From assembly GCA_031254645.1 (NCBI GenBank), contig JAIRUA010000023.1, forward strand, positions 1 through 64,000: a stretch of 64,000 nt of DNA, written 5' to 3'. This document shows, one piece after another, positions 31,778 through 40,691 of the stretch. Source of the DNA: Dysgonamonadaceae bacterium. Lineage in GTDB: Bacteria; Bacteroidota; Bacteroidia; Bacteroidales; Dysgonomonadaceae. A program made the position numbers and the translations under genes. How positions within the stretch are numbered: the first letter of the stretch is position 1; each line of letters opens with the position of its first letter. Below the pieces are notes generated by a model. It saw only the letters and a program-made list of their open reading frames with translations, was not told the DNA's origin and did no database searches.

Positions 31778-34700
31778 CAATATTCTCCCCAACTTTTCAC
31801 CTCAATATCAGCCAAATCCATTTTGCAAAATGCTGTAATAAACGCACTTGCCAAACGAGCATTCGTAATCAACGGAATATTGAAATCAATCGCGCTACGG
31901 CGAATAATATAACCGTTCGTCAATTCTCGATTCGTAACATCTTTCGGAATATTGATAATCAAGTCGAAACGTTTGTCGGCAATCATCTGTTTGATATTGT
32001 TTTCGCCGTCCTCGTCGGGCCAATTTACATCGGTTGCTTTCACGCCGTTTGCCTCCAAAAATTTCTGTGTGCCGTGGCTGGCGTAAAGTTCATATCCTTT
32101 TTCGTGCAACAGCTTGCAGGCATCCAACAAATCTACTTTCGATTTGGCTTCACCCGAAGAAATCAAAATTCCTTTTTTCGGAATATCGTATCCTACCGAA
32201 AGCATTGATTTGAGCATTGCATCGTTGAGATTTTTCCCGATACAACCCACTTCGCCCGTCGACGCCATATCCACACCCAACACAGGGTCGGCATTTGCCA
32301 AGCGAGCGAATGAGAATTGTGACGCTTTCACGCCGATATAATCCAAATCAAACACCGTGCTATCGGGTTTTATATAAGGTGCATCGAGCATTAGGCGTGT
32401 AGCTGTTTCGATAAAGTTGTGTTTCAATACTTTCGACACAAACGGGAATGAACGGGAAGCACGCAAGTTACACTCAATAACCTTGATTTCGTTTTCCTTA
32501 GCCAAATATTGAATATTAACCGGCCCGGTGATATTGAGTTCTTTCGCAATGCGTTTCGAGATTTTTTTCACACGACGCATCGTTTCGAAATAAATTTTTT
32601 GTGCAGGGAATACCAGCGTGGCATCGCCGGAATGAACGCCCGCAAACTCAACGTGCTCTGATATGGCGTATTCCATAATTTCGCCGTCTTTTGCCACCGC
32701 ATCAAATTCGATTTCTTTGGCATTTTGCAAAAATGAGGATACTACAACAGGATGTTCTTTCGACACATTTGCCGCCATTTCTAAGAATTTGTGCATCTGC
32801 TCTTTGTCGTAACAAACGTTCATCGCTGCGCCCGAAAGCACATATGAAGGACGAATCAGCACCGGAAAACCAACTTCCGCCACAAAAGCGTCAATTTCTT
32901 CAAAACTGCTCAATTCTTTCCATCGTGGTTGGTCGATTCCCAATTCATCAAGCATTGCCGAGAATTTGTGGCGATTTTCCGCACGGTCTATCGACAACGG
33001 CGACGTTCCTAAAATGGGTACGTGTTGCCTGTACAATTTCATCGCCAAATTGTTCGGAATTTGTCCGCCCATCGATACGATTACACCTTCAGGCTGTTCA
33101 ATATCAGTTACATCAAGTACACGCTCGAGCGACAGCTCATCGAAATAGAGGCGGTCGCACATATCATAATCGGTAGAAACCGTTTCGGGGTTATAATTGA
33201 TCATTACCGACTGATAACCAAGTTTTCGCGCCGTTTGCACAGCGTTTACCGAACACCAATCGAATTCTACGGACGAACCGATGCGATACGCGCCCGAGCC
33301 AAGCACCACAATTATCTCGCTATCAGCTCTTTTCGGTGTATAGGCTGCGCCTTCGCCGTAAGTGAAGTACATATAGTTAGTGGTTTCGGGATGGTCGGAA
33401 GCAACAACATTGATGCGGCGAACAGTTGGCGTAATGTTCAGATTTTTACGATGTTTACGAACTCTTATCAAGCCTTCTTCCATCACGCCTTGCGGATTTT
33501 CTACATAACGTGCAATTTGGAAATCGGAAAATCCAAGTCGTTTTGCTTCTTTGAGCACATCTTCGGGTAATTTTTCAATTTTATTATACGAGGAAAGGAC
33601 TTTTGTATATTTATAAATATTTTCGAGTTTCTCGAGAAACCATTTATCGATTTTGGTCAACTCTTCGATTTGCGCCACCGAATATCCTTTTTCAAACGCA
33701 TCGGCAATCGCAAAAATTCGCTTATCGGTGGGGTTTGAAAGTGCGTGCTCAACGTCATCAAACGTCATATCACGATTGCCCACAAAGCCGTGCATTCCTT
33801 GTCCAATCATTCGCAATCCTTTCTGAATAATTTCTTCAAATGATTGACCAACAGACATTATTTCACCCACGGATTTCATTGCCGAGCCAATTTCGGTGCT
33901 CACGCCGTAAAATTTATTCAAATCCCAACGAGGAATTTTACAAATCATATAATCCACAGTAGGCGGCACGTATGCAGAATTACGTGTTCCCATTTCTCCG
34001 ATTTGGTCAAGCGAATAACCGAACGCCAATTTCGCTGCCACAAACGCCAACGGATAACCGGAAGCTTTTGATGCTAAGGCAGATGAGCGGCTCAATCGAG
34101 CGTTAATTTCAATGATTCTATAATCGTTGGTTTCCACATTAAAACCGTATTGAATATTACATTCGCCCACGATGCCGATGTGGCGAACGGTGCGACGTGC
34201 TACGTCTTCCAGTAACTCGATTTGGTCTTTTGTGAGCGTGATAATCGGCGCAACCACAATACTTTCGCCTGTATGAATACCGAGTGGGTCGAAGTTTTCC
34301 ATTGGCACAACCGTGAAACAGTGGTCGTTTTTATCGCGAATAACTTCAAATTCAATTTCTTTCCAACCTTTCAAGCTCTCTTCCACAAGAATTTGGGGCG
34401 AAAATGAAAGGGCGCTCTTGCACAATTTTACAAACGACTCTTCGTCGGGACAAATTCCTGATCCTAAGCCACCTAATGCGTAAGCTGAGCGCACCATCAC
34501 CGGAAAACCGATTTCATAAGCTGCTTTCAATGCGTCTTCCAACGTTTTTACGGCTTGCGAAACGGGTGTTTTCACTTCGATTTCGTTCAGTTTTTTTACA
34601 AACAAATCGCGGTCTTCGGTAATCATAATTGCCTCTACAGATGTTCCCAGTACGCGCACGTTATGTTTTTCAAGCGTTCCGCTAAGGTACAATTCCGTAC

Positions 34701-34989
34701 CGCAGTTGAGTGCCGTTTGTCCGCCGAAAGCGAGCAAAATACCGTCCGGTTTTTCTTTTTCGATGACTTTTTCTACGAAATAGGGCGTAACAGGAAGAAA
34801 ATAAACTTTATCCGCCACCTCTTCCGATGTTTGAACCGTTGCGATATTCGGGTTGATGAGTACCGATTCGATACCTTCTTCGCGCAATGCTTTCAATGCT
34901 TGCGCACCGGAATAGTCAAATTCGCCCGCTTGTCCGATTTTTGTTGCACCGGAGCCCAATAGGATTACTTTTTTAATTGATTTGTCCAT
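31777..34989 (-). CDS. carB: Carbamoyl-phosphate synthase large subunit
   Basis: 1070 residues, full length. Makes carbamoyl phosphate for pyrimidines and arginine from ammonia supplied by CarA, bicarbonate and 2 ATP. Two homologous ATP-grasp halves are visible: VILLGSGATKIGQAGEFDYSG at the start and IVVLGSGAYRIGSSVEFDWC near residue 560; the C-terminal MGS-like regulatory domain (from about 930) is present. carA is not adjacent. The long leader (34990-35236) carries an upstream ORF and an intrinsic terminator, described separately. Confidence 0.97.
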   Translation of the reverse strand: MDKSIKKVILLGSGATKIGQAGEFDYSGAQALKALREEGIESVLINPNIATVQTSEEVADKVYFLPVTPYFVEKVIEKEKPDGILLAFGGQTALNCGTELYLSGTLEKHNVRVLGTSVEAIMITEDRDLFVKKLNEIEVKTPVSQAVKTLEDALKAAYEIGFPVMVRSAYALGGLGSGICPDEESFVKLCKSALSFSPQILVEESLKGWKEIEFEVIRDKNDHCFTVVPMENFDPLGIHTGESIVVAPIITLTKDQIELLEDVARRTVRHIGIVGECNIQYGFNVETNDYRIIEINARLSRSSALASKASGYPLAFVAAKLAFGYSLDQIGEMGTRNSAYVPPTVDYMICKIPRWDLNKFYGVSTEIGSAMKSVGEIMSVGQSFEEIIQKGLRMIGQGMHGFVGNRDMTFDDVEHALSNPTDKRIFAIADAFEKGYSVAQIEELTKIDKWFLEKLENIYKYTKVLSSYNKIEKLPEDVLKEAKRLGFSDFQIARYVENPQGVMEEGLIRVRKHRKNLNITPTVRRINVVASDHPETTNYMYFTYGEGAAYTPKRADSEIIVVLGSGAYRIGSSVEFDWCSVNAVQTARKLGYQSVMINYNPETVSTDYDMCDRLYFDELSLERVLDVTDIEQPEGVIVSMGGQIPNNLAMKLYRQHVPILGTSPLSIDRAENRHKFSAMLDELGIDQPRWKELSSFEEIDAFVAEVGFPVLIRPSYVLSGAAMNVCYDKEQMHKFLEMAANVSKEHPVVVSSFLQNAKEIEFDAVAKDGEIMEYAISEHVEFAGVHSGDATLVFPAQKIYFETMRRVKKISKRIAKELNITGPVNIQYLAKENEIKVIECNLRASRSFPFVSKVLKHNFIETATRLMLDAPYIKPDSTVFDLDYIGVKASQFSFARLANADPVLGVDMASTGEVGCIGKNLNDAMLKSMLSVGYDIPKKGILISSGEAKSKVDLLDACKLLHEKGYELYASHGTQKFLEANGVKATDVNWPDEDGENNIKQMIADKRFDLIINIPKDVTNRELTNGYIIRRSAIDFNIPLITNARLASAFITAFCKMDLADIEVKSWGEY

Positions 34990-35043
34990 TTGTTATTATT
35001 GATTAGTTGTTTTGTTGAATGTTGTTTAGAGTTGTTTATACAC

Positions 35044-35102
35044 AAAAAAAATCGGAAATACCGTTATCCTTACTATTCGTTTAGATTCCGAGATTCCCGA
35101 TT
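35044..35102 (-). terminator. Intrinsic terminator in the carB leader (putative attenuator)
   Basis: On the minus strand AATCGGGAATCTCG (35089-35102) pairs with CGGTATTTCCGATT (35050-35063) through about 13 pairs including G-U, and the 3' arm is followed by a U run (35044-35050). It lies between the promoter (35242) and carB (34989), so it can only act as an attenuator. The stop codon of the upstream ORF lies in the loop. Confidence 0.7.
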
Positions 35103-35194
35103 GTGAGATATGTTATTGTTTCGGCTTTAAGTGGTTGCCCTTGAAAAGATATTCCGCTTTCAGGGACTAACCACACCGGTTTATTATTATACAT
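35081..35194 (-). CDS. 37-residue upstream ORF (leader peptide) of carB
   Basis: ATG 35192-35194 to TAA 35081-35083. The peptide begins MYNNKPVWLVPESGISF and ends TYLTIGNLGI; no domain recognised. A ribosome finishing it would cover the 5' arm of the terminator at 35089-35102 and prevent hairpin formation. An internal imperfect hairpin (GTGGTT ... AACCAC, 35131-35174) could act as a pause site. The geometry resembles the pyrBI leader of enterobacteria. Translation is not proven. Confidence 0.5.
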   Translation of the reverse strand: MYNNKPVWLVPESGISFQGQPLKAETITYLTIGNLGI

Positions 35195-35241
35195 AGTGTA
35201 TATCTGCTATAAAAATTAGTCTTTATATGATTACCGGAGTA

Positions 35242-35249
35242 CAAAGGTA
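35242..35249 (-). promoter_or_regulatory. -7 promoter element for carB
   Basis: TACCTTTG on the minus strand, about 250 bp before carB, giving a leader with uORF and terminator. The rest of the 407-bp gap (34990-35396) holds only the repeat at 35323-35391. Confidence 0.6.
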
Positions 35250-35322
35250 GAAAAAAATATGGTTTTAAGCGATGAATATGAAAAAAATTGCTTGCCGGAA
35301 GAAGATTTTAATATTTATTATT

Positions 35323-35391
35323 TTAATGGTTAATGATTAGTGATTAATTGCAGAAGCAATGCTTTATTAACCGTTAATCATTAACCATTAA
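35323..35391. repeat. Heptad inverted repeat, GTTAATG family, copy 2
   Basis: Perfect 17-bp arms (TTAATGGTTAATGATTA and complement) at 35323-35339 and 35375-35391. The loop holds ATTGCAGAAGCAAT, the reverse complement of the TTGCTTCTGCAAT loop in the copies at 15773 and 63453, so this copy is inverted. It lies just after the acyl-CoA ligase stop. Confidence 0.85.
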
Positions 35392-35396
35392 TTCAT

Positions 35397-37049
35397 TTAT
35401 TGATACTTATATCTCTTGATACTTCTCTTTGGCGTTTTCTCAAACTCTTCATCTCTAATTTGATAAGAAGAAATTCTACTATAAGCCGGAAGTTTCGAAT
35501 TAATATCTTTCAGCCAGTTATCAAAAAATGCGGGATAGCTTTCTTTTTTGATTTTCATATGATTTAATACATCAATATCGGGAACAATGAGCGCAACAAT
35601 TTTGCCCTCTCTTTCAATAGCTAGCGATTCGATAATGTATGGATAGTTGTTTATTCTATCTTCAATTTCCTCAGGATAAATGTTTTGACCCGAAGCGCCG
35701 AGAATCATATTTTTATTTCGCCCTCTGATAAAAATATAGCCATCGCGGTCAATAACGCCCAAATCGCCGGTTTTCAACCAACCGTCTTCGGTCGTTGTTT
35801 CGTTGGTTGCTTCTTCATTTTTGTAGTAGCCGAGCATTACGTTTGTACCTTTTACTTGTATTTCGCCCACTTTATTTTCAGGATCGTCGGAGTCGATGCG
35901 CACTTGCATTCTGTCAACCACCACACCTACAGATTTTTGCTTAAAATCTTCCCACCACGCATACGAAATGAGCGGACCGCATTCCGTCATTCCATAACCC
36001 ACGGTATATGGGAAATTTATTTTACGCAGAAACGATTCTACTTCTTGATTCAAAGCAGCACCGCCGATAACGAGCTCTATGATTTCGCCGCCAAATAGTT
36101 CGATAAGCGATTTTCGCACCTTATTATATACAATAGCGTTCAAAACCGGAATTTTTATCAAAACGCTTACCGCACCTTTTTGCAGTTTCGGGAAAACGTT
36201 TTTCATTACAATCTTTTCGATGATTAACGGAACGGCTAGTACCAATCTCGGTTTTACTTTGGCAAACATATCTATCAGGATTTTGGGCGAAGGCACTTTG
36301 CTCAAAAAATAAATGTGGCAACCCATTGAAATAGAATTTAGTATTTCGAATGCCAATCCATAGGTATGTGCCATTGGTAACATACAAACGATGCCGTCTC
36401 CTGGACTAACAAAATGTAGATTATCATTAGCAAAACGCGTATTTGACCATAAACTTCTGTACGGAATCATTACTCCTTTCGGGTTGCTTGTAGTGCCCGA
36501 TGTATAATTGATAACGGCGAGTTCTTCACTCTCTTCTGTATGAAAAAATAGATCGTTTGCAGAAAACCCGTTTTTGTATTTTTCCGCGAAAATTGTATCG
36601 GAATGAATAACCAGATTGCTTATTTCATCCCCTGAAGTTTGTAGTAGCGAATAATGGTCGAGTGAGAAAACCGTTTTTAATTCCGGCATTCCGTCTTGAT
36701 CAAGGTTTTCCCAAATGGATTCGTCAACGAAAAGTGCGATTGAATCCGAGTGATTGATAATATATTTGATACTATCTTTGTCAAACTCGTGCAAAATACT
36801 GACCACAACAGCGCCATAAGAAAGTGTTGCGAAAAATGAAATAGCCCATCGTGCCGAATTTCTGCCGGCAAGCGATATTTTGTCGCCCGGTTTAATGCCG
36901 GCGGCTTTAAAATAATCGTGCAGTTTGTCGATTTCTTTCGCAAAATCTTTATAATAGAACGTTGTGCCTTCATAATCAGTCATCGCAGGCATATCCCAAT
37001 ACTGGTGTATGCTTCGTTCTATAATTCCCAAAAAAGTATTTTCGTCCAT
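35397..37049 (-). CDS. Long-chain fatty-acid CoA ligase / AMP-dependent synthetase
   Basis: 550 residues. Activates carboxylic acids, probably fatty acids, to acyl-CoA via acyl-AMP. The ANL-family core motifs are complete: YTSGTTSNPKGVM (residues 180-195), GYGMTECGP, WLKTGDLGVIDRDGYIFIRGR and NIYPEEIE. The conserved catalytic Lys near the C-terminus falls in FEKTPKRSIKRYKYQ. Single gene with its own promoter; no fatty-acid genes are adjacent. Confidence 0.88.
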   Translation of the reverse strand: MDENTFLGIIERSIHQYWDMPAMTDYEGTTFYYKDFAKEIDKLHDYFKAAGIKPGDKISLAGRNSARWAISFFATLSYGAVVVSILHEFDKDSIKYIINHSDSIALFVDESIWENLDQDGMPELKTVFSLDHYSLLQTSGDEISNLVIHSDTIFAEKYKNGFSANDLFFHTEESEELAVINYTSGTTSNPKGVMIPYRSLWSNTRFANDNLHFVSPGDGIVCMLPMAHTYGLAFEILNSISMGCHIYFLSKVPSPKILIDMFAKVKPRLVLAVPLIIEKIVMKNVFPKLQKGAVSVLIKIPVLNAIVYNKVRKSLIELFGGEIIELVIGGAALNQEVESFLRKINFPYTVGYGMTECGPLISYAWWEDFKQKSVGVVVDRMQVRIDSDDPENKVGEIQVKGTNVMLGYYKNEEATNETTTEDGWLKTGDLGVIDRDGYIFIRGRNKNMILGASGQNIYPEEIEDRINNYPYIIESLAIEREGKIVALIVPDIDVLNHMKIKKESYPAFFDNWLKDINSKLPAYSRISSYQIRDEEFEKTPKRSIKRYKYQ

Positions 37050-37079
37050 TGTAATAATATAATGAGATATTTAGTACAA

Positions 37080-37087
37080 CAAAGATA
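37080..37087 (-). promoter_or_regulatory. -7 promoter element for the acyl-CoA ligase
   Basis: TATCTTTG on the minus strand, 31 bp before the start; an upstream T7 run lies where the -33 element would be. Confidence 0.5.
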
Positions 37088-37239
37088 GGAAATAATTATT
37101 AAAAAAACTACTGTTGAGATATTTTTCACATCTTAAAGGAAGCTATATCTTTTTGCGCTCCTAAAAAATGAAAATGTTAAATATTTGTCTATTTAAGTAT
37201 TTTTTATTCGAAAAGTTTTTTTACTACATAAAATTGATT

Positions 37240-37247
37240 TAATTTTG
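37240..37247 (+). promoter_or_regulatory. Possible -7 promoter element for susC/susD
   Basis: TAATTTTG, with an upstream T-rich stretch at 37215-37221. If used, the leader before susC is about 240 nt. The rest of the 443-bp gap (37050-37492) is AT-rich and shows no gene, RNA family or regulator site I recognise. Confidence 0.35.
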
Positions 37248-37492
37248 ACCAATATTGATTCAGAGAGCAATGTTGCATAGTGATAATAAATGCTTAAAAT
37301 ATAATTAGTTTTTATATTAAACTTGTAAAGATTGCACTTCTAAGATTCTGAATAATAGTCGTTTGGATGATTTTTAATTTGCTATTAATTCTGCTGCATA
37401 ACAAACAATGATATTACATTTCGGTTTTGTTGGACTGAAAAATAATATATAATGAATACTAAATACTTAAATTACTAATCTAAAAAGAAAAA

Positions 37493-40400
37493 ATGATGAA
37501 TGAAAAATTAGCTTTATTTAAGAAAATGGGGGGGGTGTTTCTTCTCTTATTAGCATTCTCTTTGAATGCTATGACGCAAGTTCAAGTACGAGGAGTAGTC
37601 CTTGATGAGCTTGGCGAGCCGGCAATTGGTGCAACTATTCAAGTAAAAGGTACCACACAAGGCACAGTTACCGATATGGACGGTGTCTTTACAGTTTCTG
37701 CACCCGTAGGAGGGACTTTGGTTATTTCCTATGTGGGTTATGCAACGCAAGAAATAGCGGTAAGCGCAAACGTGAGAGTGCATCTTCAACCGGATTCTGA
37801 ACTTTTAGACGAACTTGTGGTAGTAGGTTATGGTGTGATGCGTCGTTCAGACGTAACGGGCTCTGTTGCACAGGCAAGAGGTGCCGACATCATCAGAGGG
37901 CAATCATTCAATGCTCTTGATGGTTTGAGAGGTAGAGCCGCCGGTGTAAATATCCTTGGTAATACCGGACAGCCCGGTGGTGAAATGCGTGTAATTATTC
38001 GTGGTGTCTCTACTATTAATGCATCATCATCACCATTGTATGTTGTTGATGGGGTGGCGATGTCGAACCTTCAATTCCTTAACCCGAACGATATTGAATC
38101 TATCGAAGTATTGAAAGATGCTTCTTCGGCAGCTATTTATGGTGCGCGCGGAGCAAACGGTGTTATCCTTGTAACTACCAAGCGCGGCGGAGGCACGGAT
38201 GGGAGTGCGCGTATTTCGTATGCCGGTTCTGTGTCTGTAAGCGGAATGCAAAGCCAAATGCAAATGATGGATTCCGAGATGTGGATGGCTACTTTCAAAG
38301 AGGGATTGGAAAATGCAAATAGATGGCAAGGGATGAACTTTGATACTGATGTGTCGAAAATATTCACAGATCGTCGCTTTTTCAGACCGGACGGAACACC
38401 AATATATAATACCAACTGGCAAGATGAGTCATCAAGAACAGCCGTTTCTCACAATCATCAGCTTAGTATTCAGCGCGGAAGTAGAGAGCATCAATCGGGT
38501 GCGTTTATCAACTATACCGACCAACAAGGTATTTTGTACAATACTTACCAAAAGCGTCTTAGCGCACGCTTGGTGTACGATGACAGACCGGTAAGATGGC
38601 TGTCAACCACTAATAATATTATGGTAAACCACGCTTGGGGCAACAGAACATCCGATAACCCTTACGGATTGGGCGCATTGCGTGTAATGATTGAACAATT
38701 GCCGTTCCTGCCGGTGATGTATGATGGCGAATATATACAGTCAAACAATCTTCAGACATCTCGTATTCCTACTGGTAATCTTGATAGTAATGGCGACCCA
38801 ACCTTTCGTAGCTATGGACCTGAAGGTATGGGTAATCCGGTTGAAATCTTGAAGCGAGTGCAGAATATGCAATACAGAACGCAGATTTTTGGAAACACAG
38901 GACTTACTTTCCACTTGACCGACGATTTGACAATCAGAACTCAATTTGGTGCTGAGTACCGAATTGACCGCGATGAGCGATATGAACCGGTAACACCTCG
39001 TCCGATTATGAATCACGCATCGTTGGGTATGGCGCGTGGGGAAGCTTGGAACCGTTTTTATTGGCAAGAAGAGACTTTCTTAAACTATAATAAACGTCTT
39101 AATAGACATAGTATTAACGCGATGGCAGGTATGTCTTGGCAGGGCTATACTTTTACACGCTTTCACGTGCAGCAGAATGGTTTCAATGACGACTTCTATG
39201 GTTTTTACAATTTGAGCAGAGGAACTGAGCGCCCAACATTGGGCAGTAGTCAAGACAGTTGGACGATGAACTCATATTTTGGTCGTCTTGCATACTCGCT
39301 TGATAGTAAATATTTGGCTACTCTTACGACACGTGTGGATGGCTCATCAAAATTCGGTGCAAACAACAAATATGCTTTCTTCCCGTCAATCGGTTTGGGC
39401 TGGATAGCATCAAATGAAGATTTTTTGATTGACAATCGCACGATTAGCAGATTGAAACCTCGTACCTCTTTCGGTATTACCGGTAACTCTGAGATTTCAA
39501 CGTTTCGCGCACTACCCGGTATGATAACAGAAAATGTGAATATTGGGAACTCTATACAAGGTGGTATTCGCCAAGATCGTATAGCTAACCCCAACTTGCG
39601 ATGGGAAAGAACAGCTATGTGGGATGCCGGCATTGAGATTGGACTGTTTAATGACAGGCTTAATTTTGAAGGCTCCTATTATTACAAATATACTTCGGAT
39701 TTGTTACTCGACGTGCCGCTTCCACGCTCAACAGGTTATGCATCAATGATGGCTAACGTGGGCGAGGTGTCTAATCGTGGTCTTGATTTGATGATTACAG
39801 CACATCCGGTACAAACGCGCGATTTCAGTTGGAGTAGCACTTTGAATGCAAGTTTCAACAGAAGTCGTGTAGAAAAACTAGATGAATCTTCGGCTGTTGA
39901 TCCAACTACCGGCAAACGCCAAATTCTTCTTGACGGATTTACGGGATATGATATGATTATTCGCGAAGGTGAGCAACTTTCATCATTCTACGGTTACAGG
40001 CGTGCGGGTATTTATAATGGTGTTCCCGCAGACTGGAATTCGGAAACAATGAATGTGCCCGGCTTAACAGGTCAGAGGGTAACTTACAAGCAGCGTGAAA
40101 TCATTGGTAACGGATTGCCCGATTGGATGGGATCCTTCTCTAACACATTTGCTTACAAAGGTTTTGACCTAACGGTTGATTTGCAATTTACACTCGGTGT
40201 AGATGTAATGCAAGAGTTTATGCACTCAACAGAAGGTCGTTTCTTAACAAGTGGCTTGAAATATTTGTATGAAAATGCTTGGCATCCCGAACGTAATCCT
40301 CACGGAACAGGGCAGGCAATTCGCTTGGCTAACTTCGGTATGGGTAACGACTCTAACACAGACGATACTTGGGTAGCTAACGGCTCTTACTTGCGTGGAA

Positions 40401-40654
40401 ACTTGGTTCAACTTGGCTATACGTTTCAATCCGGTGCGCTTCAAAAAATGGGACTTTCGGCATTACGCTTGTACGCTAATGCAAGTAATTTGTTTTTACT
40501 AACATCAAAGAATTATCACGGATATGATCCCGATAACTCATCGCGCTTGGGAAGTTTTGATACCGGTAATCCAAACAACTGGGGTGCTAATCGTCAGTTC
40601 TTTACTTATCCACGTGCAAGAACATTTACCTTTGGTATGAATGTAGCATTTTAA
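37493..40654 (+). CDS. SusC/RagA-family TonB-linked outer-membrane protein
   Basis: 1053 residues. Signal peptide (residues 13-29), CarboxypepD-like domain (VRGVVLDELGEPAIGATIQV), TonB-box-like region ELLDELVVVGYG near residue 105, plug domain with VIIRGVSTINASSSPLYVVDG and DASSAAIYGARGANGVILVTT, then a barrel ending RARTFTFGMNVAF with the terminal Phe. It imports a glycan or peptide together with the SusD partner 37 bp downstream. No glycoside hydrolase is next to the pair, so the substrate is open. An 8-G tract (37528-37535) in the signal-peptide codons (KKMGGVF) could allow on/off switching by slippage. Confidence 0.95.
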   Translation: MMNEKLALFKKMGGVFLLLLAFSLNAMTQVQVRGVVLDELGEPAIGATIQVKGTTQGTVTDMDGVFTVSAPVGGTLVISYVGYATQEIAVSANVRVHLQPDSELLDELVVVGYGVMRRSDVTGSVAQARGADIIRGQSFNALDGLRGRAAGVNILGNTGQPGGEMRVIIRGVSTINASSSPLYVVDGVAMSNLQFLNPNDIESIEVLKDASSAAIYGARGANGVILVTTKRGGGTDGSARISYAGSVSVSGMQSQMQMMDSEMWMATFKEGLENANRWQGMNFDTDVSKIFTDRRFFRPDGTPIYNTNWQDESSRTAVSHNHQLSIQRGSREHQSGAFINYTDQQGILYNTYQKRLSARLVYDDRPVRWLSTTNNIMVNHAWGNRTSDNPYGLGALRVMIEQLPFLPVMYDGEYIQSNNLQTSRIPTGNLDSNGDPTFRSYGPEGMGNPVEILKRVQNMQYRTQIFGNTGLTFHLTDDLTIRTQFGAEYRIDRDERYEPVTPRPIMNHASLGMARGEAWNRFYWQEETFLNYNKRLNRHSINAMAGMSWQGYTFTRFHVQQNGFNDDFYGFYNLSRGTERPTLGSSQDSWTMNSYFGRLAYSLDSKYLATLTTRVDGSSKFGANNKYAFFPSIGLGWIASNEDFLIDNRTISRLKPRTSFGITGNSEISTFRALPGMITENVNIGNSIQGGIRQDRIANPNLRWERTAMWDAGIEIGLFNDRLNFEGSYYYKYTSDLLLDVPLPRSTGYASMMANVGEVSNRGLDLMITAHPVQTRDFSWSSTLNASFNRSRVEKLDESSAVDPTTGKRQILLDGFTGYDMIIREGEQLSSFYGYRRAGIYNGVPADWNSETMNVPGLTGQRVTYKQREIIGNGLPDWMGSFSNTFAYKGFDLTVDLQFTLGVDVMQEFMHSTEGRFLTSGLKYLYENAWHPERNPHGTGQAIRLANFGMGNDSNTDDTWVANGSYLRGNLVQLGYTFQSGALQKMGLSALRLYANASNLFLLTSKNYHGYDPDNSSRLGSFDTGNPNNWGANRQFFTYPRARTFTFGMNVAF

Positions 40655-40691
40655 TCTTTTAGTGTAAATCACAAATTAAAATTACAAAGAA

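Noticed and set aside
35081-35194. Idea that the carB upstream ORF is a fragment of carA
   Set aside because: Its sequence shows none of the CarA N-terminal features, and its size and relation to the terminator fit a leader ORF better.
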